Below, in pieces: positions 40,233 through 50,251 of a stretch of DNA of 64,000 bases. A program made the position numbers and the translations under genes. Positions within the stretch are counted from its first letter, which is position 1, and each line of letters begins with the position of its first letter. A model generated the notes under the pieces. It was not told where the DNA came from, did not search any database, and saw nothing but the letters and a program-made list of their open reading frames with translations. Origin of the DNA: Pluralibacter gergoviae ATCC 33028 = NBRC 105706 (GTDB lineage: Bacteria; Pseudomonadota; Gammaproteobacteria; Enterobacterales; Enterobacteriaceae). The stretch covers positions 145,599-209,598 of the forward strand of contig NZ_BCZS01000007.1 in assembly GCF_001598855.1 (NCBI RefSeq). Reading direction: 5' to 3'.

Positions 40233-41180
40233 TTGTTAAATTCATTTAAACTTTCGCTGCAATACCTTCTGCCGAAACTGTGGCTTACGCGCCTGGCCGG
40301 ATGGGGCGCGAGCAAACGGGCGGGCTGGCTGACAAGGCTGGTTATCGACCTGTTCGTTAAATATTACAAGGTCAACATGAAAGAGGCGCAGAAGCCGGAT
40401 ACCGCCAGCTACCGCACCTTTAACGACTTCTTCGTGCGCCCGCTGCGCGACGATGTTCGCCCGCTGAATACCGATCCTAACGTACTGGTGCTGCCCGCCG
40501 ACGGCGTTATCAGCCAGCTCGGCGACATTGAAGACGACAAAATCCTGCAGGCCAAAGGCCACAACTACACGCTGGAAGCGCTGCTGGCAGGCAACTACCT
40601 GATGGCGGACCTGTTCCGCAACGGCAGCTTCGCCACCACCTACCTGTCGCCGCGCGACTATCACCGCGTGCATATGCCGTGCAACGGCATCCTGCGCGAA
40701 ATGATCTACGTGCCCGGCGACCTCTTCTCCGTCAACCATCTGACCGCGCAGAACGTGCCCAACCTGTTTGCCCGCAACGAGCGCGTTATCTGCCTGTTCG
40801 ATACCGAATTTGGCCCGATGGCGCAGATCCTGGTGGGCGCGACCATCGTCGGCAGCATCGAAACCGTCTGGTCCGGCACCGTGACGCCGCCGCGCGAAGG
40901 CATTATCAAGCGCTGGACCTGGCCTGCCGGCGACAGCGAAGGCGCCGTTGCACTGCTCAAGGGCCAGGAGATGGGCCGCTTCAAGCTCGGCTCTACCGTC
41001 ATCAACCTGTTTGCGCCGGGCAAGGTTAAGCTGGCTGACACCCTGAAAAGCCTGTCCGTCACCCGTATCGGCGAGCCGCTGGCAGTCTCTGCAGATGCCA
41101 GCGCCGCACCGGCAGATGCCTCCGCGGCGGCAGTAACAGAAGATATTGCCGCGCCGCCGGCAGAAGAGACTAAAGCGTAA
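40233..41180 (+). CDS. psd: Phosphatidylserine decarboxylase proenzyme
   Basis: Psd makes phosphatidylethanolamine, the main membrane lipid, at the inner membrane. The 315-residue proenzyme cleaves itself at the LGST motif ([11 protein letters not shown], about residue 254) to form the pyruvoyl cofactor; the catalytic [10 protein letters not shown] and DLFSVN stretches are present. The start is a TTG with CTGGAGG upstream. After the usual end an Ala-rich tail ([15 protein letters not shown]) follows, somewhat shorter than in E. coli. mscM follows 23 bases later and is co-transcribed. Confidence 0.96.
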   Translation: MLNSFKLSLQYLLPKLWLTRLAGWGASKRAGWLTRLVIDLFVKYYKVNMKEAQKPDTASYRTFNDFFVRPLRDDVRPLNTDPNVLVLPADGVISQLGDIEDDKILQAKGHNYTLEALLAGNYLMADLFRNGSFATTYLSPRDYHRVHMPCNGILREMIYVPGDLFSVNHLTAQNVPNLFARNERVICLFDTEFGPMAQILVGATIVGSIETVWSGTVTPPREGIIKRWTWPAGDSEGAVALLKGQEMGRFKLGSTVINLFAPGKVKLADTLKSLSVTRIGEPLAVSADASAAPADASAAAVTEDIAAPPAEETKA

Positions 41181-41203
41181 GGCTTACTATAAGGACCGCT
41201 GAC

Positions 41204-44200
41204 GTGCGCCTGATTATCACTTTTCTGATGGCCTGGTGCCTCAGCCTGGGGGCGCACGCCGCCAGCGTTCCCGATGCCAAACAGATAGCCCAGGAGCTGG
41301 CGCAGGCCAAAGAAGCCAAACCTGCCCGGCCCGATACCGTTGAGGCGCTGCAGTCGGCGCTGACGGCCCTTGAGGAGCGTAAAGGCTCCCTTGAGCGCGC
41401 GCGGCAGTATCAGCAGGTTATCGATAATTTTCCCAAATACTCCCAGACGCTGCGCGCCCAGCTCGAAGGAATGACCGCCCAGCCCCGCGCGATCCCTACC
41501 GCCCTGACGACCGACGCCCTGAATCAGGAGATCCTGCAGGTCAGCAGCCAACTGCTGGAAAAGAGCCGCCTGGCCCAGCAGGAACAGGAGCGGGCACGGG
41601 AGATAGCCGACTCGCTGAGCCAGCTGCCGCAGCAGCAGACCGACGCCCGCCGCCAGCTGAACGAGGTTGAGCGCCGCGCGGGCTCCGCCATCGGCAGCAG
41701 CGCCCAGGCGCAGAACCTCAATATGCAGGCCGAATCGGCCAAACTGAAGGCGCTGGTCGACGAGCTGGAGCTTGCCCAGCTGTCGGCCAATAATCGCCAG
41801 GAGCTGGCGCGCATGCGCTCCGAACTGGCGCAGAAAGAGAGCGAGCAGCTCGATGCCTATCTGCAGGGCCTGCGCAATCAGCTCAACAGCCAGCGCCAGC
41901 GCGAGGCGGAAAAAGCGCTCGAAAGCACCGAGCAGCTGGCGGAAAACAGCGAAAACCTGCCCGCCAGCATCGTGAAGCAGTTCAGCGTCAACCGCGAACT
42001 GTCGCAGGCGCTGAACCAGCAGGCGCAGCGCATGGATCTGGTGGCGTCCCAGCAGCGGCAGGCCACCAATCAGACCCTGCAGGTGCGCCAGGCGCTGAAC
42101 ACCCTGCGCGAACAGGCCCAGTGGCTCGGCTCCTCTAATCTGCTCGGCGAGGCGCTGCGCGCCCAGGTGGCGCGCCTGCCGGAAATGCCCAAACCGCAGC
42201 AGTTGGACACCGAGATGGCCCAGCTGCGCGTGCACCGCCTGCGCTATGAAGATCTCCTCAATAAGCAGCCGCAGCTGCGCGAAAGCCACCAGAATAACGG
42301 CGAGCCGCTGACCGCCGAGGAGTCGCGCATTCTTGACGCCCAGCTCAATACCCAGAAGGAGCTGCTCACCTCCCTGCTGCAGGGCGGCGATACGCTGATT
42401 CTGGAGCTGACCAAGCTCAAGGTATCTAACGGCCAGCTGGAAGATGCGCTGACGGAGGTTAACGAAGCGACCCACCGCTATCTTTTCTGGACGTCGGACG
42501 TGAGCCCGATAAGCCTCTCCTGGCCGCTGGATATCGTGCAGGATCTGCGCCGCCTGATCTCACTCAATACTTTCAGTCAGTTGGGTAAGGCATCGATCAT
42601 GATGCTGACCAGCAAGGAGACGCTGATCCCGCTGTTTGCCGCTCTGATCCTGGTCGGCTTCAGCATCAGCTCGCGCAAACATTTCACCCGCTTTCTGGAG
42701 CGCTCCAGCAGCCGCGTCGGTAAGGTCACCCAGGACCACTTCTGGCTGACCATGCGCACGGTATTCTGGTCGATACTGGTGGCCTCGCCGCTGCCGGTGC
42801 TGTGGATGACCCTCGGCTACGGCCTGCAGGAAGCGTGGCCCTACCCGCTGGCCGTCGCCATCGGCGACGGCGTAACCGCCACCGTGCCGCTGCTGTGGGT
42901 GGTGATGATCTGCGCCACCTTCGCCCGGCCAAACGGTCTGTTTGTCGCCCACTTCGGCTGGCCGCGCAACCGCGTCGCGCGGGCGATGCGCTACTACCTG
43001 ATGAGCATCGGGCTTATCGTGCCGCTGATCATGGCGCTTATTATGTTCGATAACCTCAACGACCGGGAGTTCTCCGCGTCGCTTGGCAGGCTCTGCTTTA
43101 TCCTCATCTGCGGCGCGCTGGCGATCGTCACCCTGAGCCTCAAGCGCGCCGGGCTGCCGCTGTATCTCGATAAAGAGGGCAACGGCGACAATATGGTTAA
43201 CAGCCTGCTGTGGAACCTGATGATGGGCGCGCCGCTGCTGGCTATCCTCGCGGCGGCGGTCGGCTATCTGGCGACTGCCCAGGCGCTGCTGGCCCGCCTT
43301 GAAACCTCGGTGGCCATCTGGTTCCTGCTGCTGGTTATCTACCACGTCATTCGCCGCTGGATGCTAATTCAACGGCGGCGCATCGCCTTTGACCGCGCCC
43401 GCCACCGCCGCGCCGAAATGCTGGCCCAGCGCGCCCGCGGTGAAGAGGAGAATCAGTATCCCATCAGCATGGAAGGGCTGCCGGAGGTCGACATCACCGA
43501 AGTCGATCTCGATACCCTCAGTGCCCAGTCGCTGCGCCTGGTGCGCTCAATCCTGATGCTAATCGCCCTGCTCTCGGTCATCATTCTGTGGTCGGAGATC
43601 CACTCCGCGTTTGGCTTCCTCGAAAATATCTCCCTGTGGGACGTCACCTCCACGGTGCAGGGCGTTGAAAGCCTGGAGCCGATTACCCTTGGTGCCGTAC
43701 TGATCGCTATCCTGGTATTCATCATCACCCTGCAGCTGGTGCGCAATCTGCCGGCCCTGCTGGAGCTGGCGGTCCTGCAGCACATCAGCCTGACGCCGGG
43801 CACCGGCTACGCCATTACCACCATCACCAAATACCTGCTGATGCTGATCGGCGGCCTGGTGGGCTTTTCGATGATAGGTATCGAGTGGGCCAAACTGCAG
43901 TGGCTGGTGGCGGCGCTCGGCGTCGGGCTCGGCTTCGGCCTGCAGGAGATCTTCGCCAACTTTATTTCCGGCCTGATCATTCTGTTTGAAAAGCCGATCC
44001 GCATCGGCGATACCGTGACGATCCGCGACCTGACCGGCAGCATCACCAAAATCAACACCCGCGCGACCACCATCAGCGACTGGGACCGCAAAGAGATAAT
44101 CGTCCCCAACAAAGCGTTTATTACCGAGCAGTTCATCAACTGGTCGCTGTCGGACTCGGTCACCCGCGTGGTGCTGACCGTCCCGGCGCCGACCGATGCC

Positions 44201-44518
44201 GATACCGAAGAGGTGACGCAGATCCTGGTGACCGCCGCGGAGCGCTGCTCGCTGGTGCTGGATAACCCGGCGCCGGAGGCGTTTCTGGTGGATCTCCAGC
44301 AGGGGATCCAGCTGTTTGAGCTGCGTATCTACGCCGCGGAGATGGGCCACCGGATGCCGCTGCGCCACGAGCTGCATCAGCTGATTCTGGCAGGCTTCCG
44401 CGAGCACGGCATTGAGATGCCGTTCCCGCCCTTCCAGATGCGGCTGGAGAGCCTGAACGGTAAGCAAACGGGGAAAACGCTGTCGTCGTCGGGACGACGG
44501 GCGGCGGGGAGTCTGTAG
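41204..44518 (+). CDS. mscM: Miniconductance mechanosensitive channel MscM (YjeP)
   Basis: MscM is a large MscS-family channel that releases solutes on osmotic downshock. The 1104-residue protein has a signal peptide (about 1-20), a long periplasmic coiled-coil region (about 25-440, rich in Gln, Glu and Ala), about eleven membrane helices, and the C-terminal MscS pore and beta domain (LGFGLQEIFANFISGLIILF). The start is GTG, with AAGGA upstream. The E. coli gene has nearly the same length (1107). It forms an operon with psd. Confidence 0.95.
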   Translation: MRLIITFLMAWCLSLGAHAASVPDAKQIAQELAQAKEAKPARPDTVEALQSALTALEERKGSLERARQYQQVIDNFPKYSQTLRAQLEGMTAQPRAIPTALTTDALNQEILQVSSQLLEKSRLAQQEQERAREIADSLSQLPQQQTDARRQLNEVERRAGSAIGSSAQAQNLNMQAESAKLKALVDELELAQLSANNRQELARMRSELAQKESEQLDAYLQGLRNQLNSQRQREAEKALESTEQLAENSENLPASIVKQFSVNRELSQALNQQAQRMDLVASQQRQATNQTLQVRQALNTLREQAQWLGSSNLLGEALRAQVARLPEMPKPQQLDTEMAQLRVHRLRYEDLLNKQPQLRESHQNNGEPLTAEESRILDAQLNTQKELLTSLLQGGDTLILELTKLKVSNGQLEDALTEVNEATHRYLFWTSDVSPISLSWPLDIVQDLRRLISLNTFSQLGKASIMMLTSKETLIPLFAALILVGFSISSRKHFTRFLERSSSRVGKVTQDHFWLTMRTVFWSILVASPLPVLWMTLGYGLQEAWPYPLAVAIGDGVTATVPLLWVVMICATFARPNGLFVAHFGWPRNRVARAMRYYLMSIGLIVPLIMALIMFDNLNDREFSASLGRLCFILICGALAIVTLSLKRAGLPLYLDKEGNGDNMVNSLLWNLMMGAPLLAILAAAVGYLATAQALLARLETSVAIWFLLLVIYHVIRRWMLIQRRRIAFDRARHRRAEMLAQRARGEEENQYPISMEGLPEVDITEVDLDTLSAQSLRLVRSILMLIALLSVIILWSEIHSAFGFLENISLWDVTSTVQGVESLEPITLGAVLIAILVFIITLQLVRNLPALLELAVLQHISLTPGTGYAITTITKYLLMLIGGLVGFSMIGIEWAKLQWLVAALGVGLGFGLQEIFANFISGLIILFEKPIRIGDTVTIRDLTGSITKINTRATTISDWDRKEIIVPNKAFITEQFINWSLSDSVTRVVLTVPAPTDADTEEVTQILVTAAERCSLVLDNPAPEAFLVDLQQGIQLFELRIYAAEMGHRMPLRHELHQLILAGFREHGIEMPFPPFQMRLESLNGKQTGKTLSSSGRRAAGSL

Positions 44519-44527
44519 AAGATCTTC

Positions 44528-44578
44528 CCTCTCCCGGAGGGAGAGGACGCAATCACTCGCCTCTCCCTCCGGGAGAGG
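44528..44578. repeat. Inverted pair of CCTCTCCC palindromes, mscM/epmA terminator region
   Basis: Two 19-base elements lie 13 bases apart: CCTCTCCCGGAGGGAGAGG at 44528-44546 and its exact reverse complement, CCTCTCCCTCCGGGAGAGG, at 44560-44578. Each folds as a hairpin, and the two can pair with each other. The second, extended to CGCCTCTCCC/GGGAGAGGCG and followed by CTTTTG, can end mscM transcription. The head-to-head layout resembles a REP/BIME unit. Confidence 0.75.
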
Positions 44579-44587
44579 CGCTTTTGC

Positions 44588-45565
44588 CTAGGCCCGGTCC
44601 ACCGGGAATGCCAGCACCTCGGCCAGGCTCTCTGCCCCCAGCGCCAGCATGATCACGCGATCGACGCCCAGCGCAACGCCGGAGCAGTCAGGCAGGCCAG
44701 CCTCAAGCGCCGCCAGCAGGTTGAGGTCTATCGGCTGCTGCGGCAGACCGCGCGCCGCGCGCTGGCGGTTGTCCCGCTCGAAGCGCTGCTGCTGTTCGCG
44801 GGCGTCGGTCAGCTCGTGGAAACCGTTCGCCAGCTCAATCCCCTTGTAGTACACCTCAAAGCGCTCCGCCACGCGGTGATCTTCGGTGCTGATCTGCGCC
44901 AGCGAGGCCTGGCTTGCCGGGAAGTGATAGACAAACGTCGGCTTGTCCTGGCCTATCTGCGGCTCAACGCCGAAGGTGAACAGCAGCTGCAGCAGCGTAT
45001 CCCTGTCTTCTTCGCTGTCTGCCACATTGCTCAAATCGAGCTTAGCCGCCGCGTCGCGCAGCTGGGCCTTATCCGCAGAGAGCGGATCGAGCTCCAGATA
45101 GCGCTGGAACGCCTGCTGATAGGAGAGGCTTTCCGCCGGCTGGCACTCCAGCACCTGCTGCAGCAGATCGTCGACCTCGTTCATCAGGCGGTACATGTCA
45201 TAGCAGGGGCGATACCACTCCAGCATGGTGAATTCCGGGTTGTGGTGGCGGCCCATCTCTTCGTTACGAAAGCTCCGGCAGAGCTGAAACACCGGGCCAC
45301 AGCCCGCTGCCAGCAGGCGCTTCATATGATATTCCGGGCTGGTCATCAGATAGAGGTTGAGCCCCTCAGAGTGCCCCGGTCCGACAAAGCGCGTTTCGAA
45401 GGGAACCATGTGGATGTCGGTTACGGTTGCCTGACTCATGCAGGGCGTCTCCACTTCCAGCACGCCGCGGTCGGCAAAAAAGCGGCGGATCTCCGCCATG
45501 ATGGCCGCGCGTTTTAACAGATTAGGAATGGACGCGCTCGGCTGCCAGCTTGCCGTTTCGCTCAT
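44588..45565 (-). CDS. epmA: EF-P (R)-beta-lysine ligase EpmA
   Basis: EpmA is a lysyl-tRNA-synthetase-like enzyme that attaches (R)-beta-lysine to Lys34 of EF-P. The 325-residue protein is a class II synthetase core without a tRNA anticodon-binding domain, with motif 2 [20 protein letters not shown] and motif 3 [12 protein letters not shown]. Length equals E. coli EpmA. It is divergent from frdA. Its partners EpmB and EF-P are encoded about 6 kb further on. Confidence 0.97.
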   Translation of the reverse strand: MSETASWQPSASIPNLLKRAAIMAEIRRFFADRGVLEVETPCMSQATVTDIHMVPFETRFVGPGHSEGLNLYLMTSPEYHMKRLLAAGCGPVFQLCRSFRNEEMGRHHNPEFTMLEWYRPCYDMYRLMNEVDDLLQQVLECQPAESLSYQQAFQRYLELDPLSADKAQLRDAAAKLDLSNVADSEEDRDTLLQLLFTFGVEPQIGQDKPTFVYHFPASQASLAQISTEDHRVAERFEVYYKGIELANGFHELTDAREQQQRFERDNRQRAARGLPQQPIDLNLLAALEAGLPDCSGVALGVDRVIMLALGAESLAEVLAFPVDRA

Positions 45566-45725
45566 GGTAACTCTCTCCGATTTCTAACAAGGGCACGAAG
45601 TCTACTCGCAAGGCCGTCGCGAAACAAATTTTGGCCTGCAAAAGATGCTTTTCTCCACCAATCGCACATTTCGTGACGCAGTTCATCAAAACCGATGACT
45701 GGTATGCCAAAAGATCCGCAAAAAA

Positions 45726-45767
45726 ATCGAACGCGTCAAATTTCCCTATACCCCTTATGGCTATACT
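45726..45767 (+). promoter_or_regulatory. frdABCD promoter with FNR-like site
   Basis: A TATACT -10 element lies at 45762-45767. The FNR-type site ATCGAACGCGTCAA at 45726-45739 is centred about 41.5 bases before the likely start, the class II activation position; the right half TCAA is good, the left half weak, as in E. coli frd. The whole 307-base divergent gap between epmA and frdA otherwise shows no gene. Anaerobic induction by FNR and nitrate repression are expected from E. coli. Confidence 0.6.
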
Positions 45768-45872
45768 CGTTTACCCGTTAAGGATGTATGGATTTGCTTT
45801 CTCTGGCGCAAGCGCGCGCGGTAAACCGGCGCGTGGCCCATTGAGGAAAAACTTTTATTCTGGAGGAATGTC

Positions 45873-47663
45873 GTGCAAACCTTTCATGCCGATCTCGCCG
45901 TTATTGGCGCTGGCGGTGCCGGATTACGCGCAGCAATAGCCGCAGCGCAGGCCAATCCCAACGCTAAAATCGCATTAATCTCAAAAGTCTACCCTATGCG
46001 CAGCCATACCGTCGCCGCCGAAGGCGGTTCTGCGGCTGTCGCTCAGGATCACGACAGCTTTGAGTATCACTTTCACGACACCGTTGCCGGCGGCGACTGG
46101 CTTTGCGAACAGGACGTCGTTGATTATTTCGTTCACCACTGCCCAACCGAGATGACCCAGCTCGAGCAGTGGGGCTGTCCGTGGAGCCGCCGCCCGGACG
46201 GTTCCGTCAACGTGCGCCGCTTTGGCGGCATGAAAATCGAACGCACGTGGTTCGCCGCCGATAAGACCGGCTTCCATATGCTGCACACGCTGTTCCAGAC
46301 CTCCCTGCAGTTTCCGCAGATCCAGCGCTTCGACGAGCACTTTGTCCTCGATATTCTGGTGGACGACGGCCAGGCCCGCGGCCTGGTGGCCATGAATATG
46401 ATGGAAGGCGAACTGGTACAGATCCGCGCCAATGCGGTGGTGATGGCCACCGGCGGCGCGGGCCGCGTCTACCGTTACAACACCAACGGCGGCATCGTCA
46501 CCGGCGACGGTATGGGTATGGCGCTCAGCCACGGCGTGCCGCTGCGCGATATGGAGTTCGTGCAGTATCACCCCACCGGTCTGCCGGGCTCCGGCATTCT
46601 GATGACCGAAGGCTGCCGCGGCGAAGGCGGTATTCTGGTCAACAAAAACGGCTACCGCTACCTGCAGGACTATGGCATGGGCCCGGAAACCCCGCTCGGC
46701 GAGCCGAAGAACAAATATATGGAGCTCGGCCCGCGCGACAAAGTTTCCCAGGCCTTCTGGCACGAGTGGCGCAAGGGCAATACCATCTCCACGCCGCGCG
46801 GCGACGTGGTTCACCTCGATCTACGTCACCTCGGCGAGAAGAAGCTGCTGGAGCGCCTGCCGTTCATCTGCGAACTGGCAAAAGCGTATGTCGGCGTCGA
46901 CCCGGTGAAAGAGCCGATTCCGGTGCGCCCGACCGCGCACTACACCATGGGCGGCATCGAAACCGACCAGCAGTGTGAAACCCGCATCAGGGGGCTGTTT
47001 GCCGCCGGCGAATGCTCCTCCGTCGGCCTGCACGGCGCCAACCGCCTCGGCTCTAACTCGCTGGCGGAGCTGGTGGTATTTGGCCGCATGGCGGGCGAGC
47101 GCGCGATGGAGCGTGCGTCAACGGTCAGCGAAGCCAACGGCGCGGCGCTGGACGCGCAGGTTGCCGACGTTGAGAAGCGTCTGAAGGCGCTGGTCAACCA
47201 GCAGGGCAACGAAAGCTGGGCGAAGATCCGCGACGAAATGGGCCTCTCTATGGAAGAGGGCTGCGGCATCTACCGCACGCCGGAGTTGATGCAGAAAACC
47301 ATTGATAAGCTCGCCGAATTGCAGGAGCGCTTCAAGCGCGTGCGCATTACCGATACCACCAGCGTCTTCAACACCGATCTGCTCTACACCATCGAGCTCG
47401 GCCACGGTCTGAATGTCGCCGAATGTATGGCCCACTCGGCCATGGCGCGCAAAGAGTCGCGCGGCGCCCACCAGCGCCTGGACGAAGGCTGCACCGAGCG
47501 CGATGACGTTAACTTCCTCAAGCACACCCTGGCGTTCCGCGATGCCGACGGCACCACGCGCCTGGACTACAGCGATGTGAAAATCACCACCCTGCCGCCG
47601 GCCAAACGCGTCTACGGTGCAGAAGCGGAAGCTGCCGAGAAAAAGGAGACGGCAAATGGCTGA
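45873..47663 (+). CDS. frdA: Fumarate reductase flavoprotein subunit FrdA
   Basis: FrdA carries the covalently bound FAD where fumarate is reduced to succinate in anaerobic respiration. The 596-residue protein starts with the dinucleotide fold [17 protein letters not shown], has the FAD-linking [13 protein letters not shown] (His45), the active-site HPTGLPGSG and the [11 protein letters not shown] segment. The start is GTG with TGGAGG upstream. It overlaps frdB by eight bases. It is about six residues shorter than in E. coli, at the C-terminal tail. Confidence 0.98.
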   Translation: MQTFHADLAVIGAGGAGLRAAIAAAQANPNAKIALISKVYPMRSHTVAAEGGSAAVAQDHDSFEYHFHDTVAGGDWLCEQDVVDYFVHHCPTEMTQLEQWGCPWSRRPDGSVNVRRFGGMKIERTWFAADKTGFHMLHTLFQTSLQFPQIQRFDEHFVLDILVDDGQARGLVAMNMMEGELVQIRANAVVMATGGAGRVYRYNTNGGIVTGDGMGMALSHGVPLRDMEFVQYHPTGLPGSGILMTEGCRGEGGILVNKNGYRYLQDYGMGPETPLGEPKNKYMELGPRDKVSQAFWHEWRKGNTISTPRGDVVHLDLRHLGEKKLLERLPFICELAKAYVGVDPVKEPIPVRPTAHYTMGGIETDQQCETRIRGLFAAGECSSVGLHGANRLGSNSLAELVVFGRMAGERAMERASTVSEANGAALDAQVADVEKRLKALVNQQGNESWAKIRDEMGLSMEEGCGIYRTPELMQKTIDKLAELQERFKRVRITDTTSVFNTDLLYTIELGHGLNVAECMAHSAMARKESRGAHQRLDEGCTERDDVNFLKHTLAFRDADGTTRLDYSDVKITTLPPAKRVYGAEAEAAEKKETANG

Positions 47664-48390
47664 GATGAAGAATCTGAAAATTGAGGTTGTGCGCTATAAC
47701 CCGGAGGCGGATAGCGCCCCGCACAGCGCCTTTTATGAGGTGCCTTGGGATGAGCAGACCTCGCTGCTCGACGCGCTGGGGTATATCAAGGATAACCTCG
47801 CCGCGGACCTGAGCTACCGCTGGTCCTGCCGCATGGCCATCTGCGGCTCCTGCGGGATGATGGTCAACGACGTACCGAAGCTGGCCTGTAAAACCTTCCT
47901 GCGCGACTATCAAAAAGGCATGAAGGTCGAGGCGCTGGCCAACTTCCCGATCGAGCGCGACCTGGTGGTGGACATGACCCACTTTATCGAGAGCCTGGAG
48001 GCCATTAAACCGTACATTATCGGCAATCCGCGCACGCCGGACCAGGGTCCGAACACCCAGACCCCGGCCCAGATGGCGAAATATCACCAGTTCTCCGGCT
48101 GCATTAACTGCGGCCTGTGCTACGCCGCCTGCCCGCAGTTTGGCCTCAATAAGGAATTTATCGGCCCGGCGGCCATCACCCTGGCGCACCGCTACAACGA
48201 AGACAGCCGCGATCATGGTAAGAAGGAGCGCATGGCGCAGCTCAACAGCCAGAACGGCGTCTGGAGCTGCACCTTCGTCGGCTTCTGCTCGGAGGTGTGT
48301 CCGAAGCACGTCGACCCGGCGGCCGCTATCCAGCAGGGCAAGGTAGAAAGCTCGAAAGACTTTCTGATCGCCACCCTGAAACCACGCTAA
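47656..48390 (+). CDS. frdB: Fumarate reductase iron-sulfur subunit FrdB
   Basis: FrdB passes electrons from menaquinol to FrdA. The 244-residue protein has the [2Fe-2S] motif [13 protein letters not shown], the [4Fe-4S] motif [12 protein letters not shown] and the [3Fe-4S] motif with [17 protein letters not shown]. The ATG at 47656 gives [12 protein letters not shown] as in E. coli; it lies inside the end of frdA, preceded by AAGGAG. Confidence 0.98.
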   Translation: MAEMKNLKIEVVRYNPEADSAPHSAFYEVPWDEQTSLLDALGYIKDNLAADLSYRWSCRMAICGSCGMMVNDVPKLACKTFLRDYQKGMKVEALANFPIERDLVVDMTHFIESLEAIKPYIIGNPRTPDQGPNTQTPAQMAKYHQFSGCINCGLCYAACPQFGLNKEFIGPAAITLAHRYNEDSRDHGKKERMAQLNSQNGVWSCTFVGFCSEVCPKHVDPAAAIQQGKVESSKDFLIATLKPR

Positions 48391-48400
48391 GGAGTGCATC

Positions 48401-48796
48401 ATGACCACTAAACGCAAACCCTACGTGCGTCCGATGACGTCAACGTGGTGGAAGAAACTGCCTTTTTACCGCTTCTATATGGTGCGTGAAGGCACCGCCG
48501 TGCCGGCGGTGTGGTTCAGCATTCTGCTGATCTGCGGTCTGTTTTCGCTCAAGCACGGGCCGGAGTCCTGGGCCGGCTTTGTCAGCTTCCTGCAGAACCC
48601 GATTGTGGTGATCCTCAATCTGATTTCGCTCGCGGCGGCGCTGCTGCACACCAAAACCTGGTTCGAGCTGGCGCCGAAGGCGGCCAACATCATCGTCAAG
48701 GGCGAGAAGATGGGGCCTGAGCCGGTGATCAAGGGGCTGTGGGGCGTAACCATCGTCGCCACCGTCGTCATCCTGTTTGTTGCCCTGTTCTGGTAA
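48401..48796 (+). CDS. frdC: Fumarate reductase membrane anchor FrdC
   Basis: The 131-residue protein has three membrane helices and, with FrdD, anchors FrdAB to the inner membrane and forms the menaquinone sites. It matches E. coli FrdC in length (start [20 protein letters not shown]). It starts ten bases after frdB with AAGGAG upstream. Confidence 0.97.
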   Translation: MTTKRKPYVRPMTSTWWKKLPFYRFYMVREGTAVPAVWFSILLICGLFSLKHGPESWAGFVSFLQNPIVVILNLISLAAALLHTKTWFELAPKAANIIVKGEKMGPEPVIKGLWGVTIVATVVILFVALFW

Positions 48797-48806
48797 GGAG
48801 AACCTG

Positions 48807-49166
48807 ATGATCAATCCTAATCCGAAACGCTCCGATGAGCCGGTATTCTGGGGGCTGTTTGGCGCAGGTGGCATGTGGAGCGCCATTGTCGCGCCGGTAA
48901 TGGTCCTGCTGGTAGGCATTCTGCTGCCGCTGGGCCTCGCGCCGCACGATGCCTTCAGCTACGAGCGCGTGCTGGCCTTTGCCCACAGCTTTATCGGCCG
49001 CCTGTTCCTGTTCCTGATGATCGTCCTGCCGCTGTGGTGCGGTCTGCACCGCATCCACCACGCTATGCACGACCTGAAAATCCACGTGCCGAGCGGCAAG
49101 TGGGTCTTCTACGGTCTGGCGGCTATTCTCACCGTGGTTACCCTGGTAGGCATTCTGTTTATCTGA
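48807..49166 (+). CDS. frdD: Fumarate reductase membrane anchor FrdD
   Basis: The 119-residue protein has three membrane helices and matches E. coli FrdD ([20 protein letters not shown]). The ATG at 48807 has AAGGAG upstream. It closes the frdABCD operon and is followed by a strong terminator. In E. coli ampC starts immediately after frdD; here ampC is absent and blc follows. Confidence 0.97.
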   Translation: MINPNPKRSDEPVFWGLFGAGGMWSAIVAPVMVLLVGILLPLGLAPHDAFSYERVLAFAHSFIGRLFLFLMIVLPLWCGLHRIHHAMHDLKIHVPSGKWVFYGLAAILTVVTLVGILFI

Positions 49167-49172
49167 CGCCAG

Positions 49173-49197
49173 TGCCCGGCGCCCGCCGGGCATTTTT
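49173..49197 (+). terminator. frdABCD terminator
   Basis: TGCCCGGC, GCCC, GCCGGGCA followed by TTTTT six bases past the frdD stop. In E. coli the equivalent hairpin doubles as the ampC attenuator, but ampC is absent here. Confidence 0.92.
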
Positions 49198-49227
49198 CTG
49201 ACTCTTCCCCCATTTCTTCCACAGAGT

Positions 49228-49237
49228 TCTACACTTA
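49228..49237 (+). promoter_or_regulatory. Sigma-S type -10 element of blc
   Basis: TCTACACTTA is a perfect match to the sigma-S extended -10 consensus KCTAYACTTA and lies 25 bases before the blc ATG. Stationary-phase control by sigma-S is known for E. coli blc. Confidence 0.75.
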
Positions 49238-49261
49238 CAGAAAAACCTCTGAGGGATCTTT

Positions 49262-49792
49262 ATGCGCCTGCTTCCCATCGCCGCCGCCGTTGCGGCCGCC
49301 CTGCTGGTCGTCTCCTGCAGCTCACCTACGCCGCCCCAGGGCGTTACGGTGGTTTCACCGTTTAACGCCAACCGCTTCCTCGGCACCTGGTACGAAATCG
49401 CGCGCTTCGATCACCGCTTTGAAAGCGGACTGCAGCACGTGACCGCCACCTACAGCCTGCGCGGCGACGGCAGCATCAGCGTCATTAACAAGGGATACAA
49501 TCCCGATCGCGGGATCTGGCAAAAAATTGACGGCGTGGCCCGCTTTACCGGCTCGTCAGACAGGGGCGCGCTAAAGGTCTCTTTTTTCGGCCCCTTCTAC
49601 GGCGGCTATAACGTGATAGCGCTGGATAAAGAGTATCGCCACGCGCTGATCTGCGGGCCCAATCGCAACTATCTGTGGATCCTCTCGCGCACGCCGACCA
49701 TCGCGCCGGAAATCAGGCAGCAGATGCTCGACGCCGCCGCCCGCCAGGGCTTCGACGTCAGCAAACTTATCTGGGTGAAGCAGACCTACTAG
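49262..49792 (+). CDS. blc: Outer-membrane lipocalin Blc
   Basis: Blc is a lipocalin tied to the outer membrane that binds lysophospholipids and fatty acids. The 176-residue protein has a lipoprotein signal with lipobox VVSC (Cys19), the lipocalin signature [14 protein letters not shown] and the later [20 protein letters not shown] strand region. Length is one less than in E. coli. Its stop codon overlaps that of the convergent gdx gene (shared CTAG). Confidence 0.95.
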   Translation: MRLLPIAAAVAAALLVVSCSSPTPPQGVTVVSPFNANRFLGTWYEIARFDHRFESGLQHVTATYSLRGDGSISVINKGYNPDRGIWQKIDGVARFTGSSDRGALKVSFFGPFYGGYNVIALDKEYRHALICGPNRNYLWILSRTPTIAPEIRQQMLDAAARQGFDVSKLIWVKQTY

Positions 49793-50106
49793 TGGGCGCT
49801 GAGCTTGAGGCCAATAATGCCGCAAACGATCAGCAGCAGGCTGACAAGGCGCGCGGGGCTTGCGGATTCACCGAGCAGCAGAATGCCGGTGATTGCGGCA
49901 CCCACGGCGCCGATGCCGGTCCAGATGGCGTAGGCGGTGCCAACCGGCAGCGTCTTCATCGCCCATGACAGCAGCGCCATGCTGGCGACCATCGCAACAA
50001 GAGTGATGACGCTCGGCGTCAGGCGGCTAAAGCCGTGGGTGTACTTGAGGCCTACGGCCCAGACCACTTCAAGCAGGCCGGCAATAATCAGAATTAACCA
50101 GGACAT
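49789..50106 (-). CDS. gdx: Guanidinium exporter Gdx (SugE), SMR family
   Basis: Gdx is a dual-topology small multidrug resistance protein that exports guanidinium in exchange for protons. The 105-residue protein has four membrane helices and the essential Glu13 in [18 protein letters not shown]. It is preceded by a guanidine-II riboswitch at 50121-50166, which fits the Gdx rather than the drug-exporting EmrE subtype. Confidence 0.96.
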   Translation of the reverse strand: MSWLILIIAGLLEVVWAVGLKYTHGFSRLTPSVITLVAMVASMALLSWAMKTLPVGTAYAIWTGIGAVGAAITGILLLGESASPARLVSLLLIVCGIIGLKLSAH

Positions 50107-50120
50107 AGCGACTCCCGAAT

Positions 50121-50166
50121 GGGGTCGTCCCCGATATTTAAGATACGCTTACGGGTCGTCCCGTAA
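50121..50166 (-). ncRNA. Guanidine-II (mini-ykkC) riboswitch controlling gdx
   Basis: Two hairpins with identical ACGA loops occur in the gdx leader: TTACGGG-ACGA-CCCGTAA (50149-50166) and GGGG-ACGA-CCCC (50121-50132), joined by a 16-base AT-rich linker. Paired ACGR-loop hairpins are the full definition of the guanidine-II class, which opens the downstream ribosome site when guanidinium binds both loops. The CGGGAG site follows directly. Confidence 0.93.
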
Positions 50167-50220
50167 GGTTGAGTGAAGCCATTATTCTAGCCGCCCCGGC
50201 CGCAATTGCAAGCCGGGGGA

Positions 50221-50246
50221 GCGGTACAGCCGTCCGGCTGTACCGC
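50221..50246 (-). terminator. ecnB downstream hairpin
   Basis: GCGGTACAGCCG and CGGCTGTACCGC form a perfect 12-bp stem with a two-base spacer, 5 bases past the ecnB stop. No T-run follows, so this may protect the 3' end rather than terminate alone. Confidence 0.6.
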
Positions 50247-50251
50247 GGAGA

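Noticed and set aside
40706..42475. 589-codon open frame on the minus strand
   Set aside because: Antisense to psd and mscM; Leu/Gln/Arg-rich composition of a GC-rich shadow and no ribosome site.
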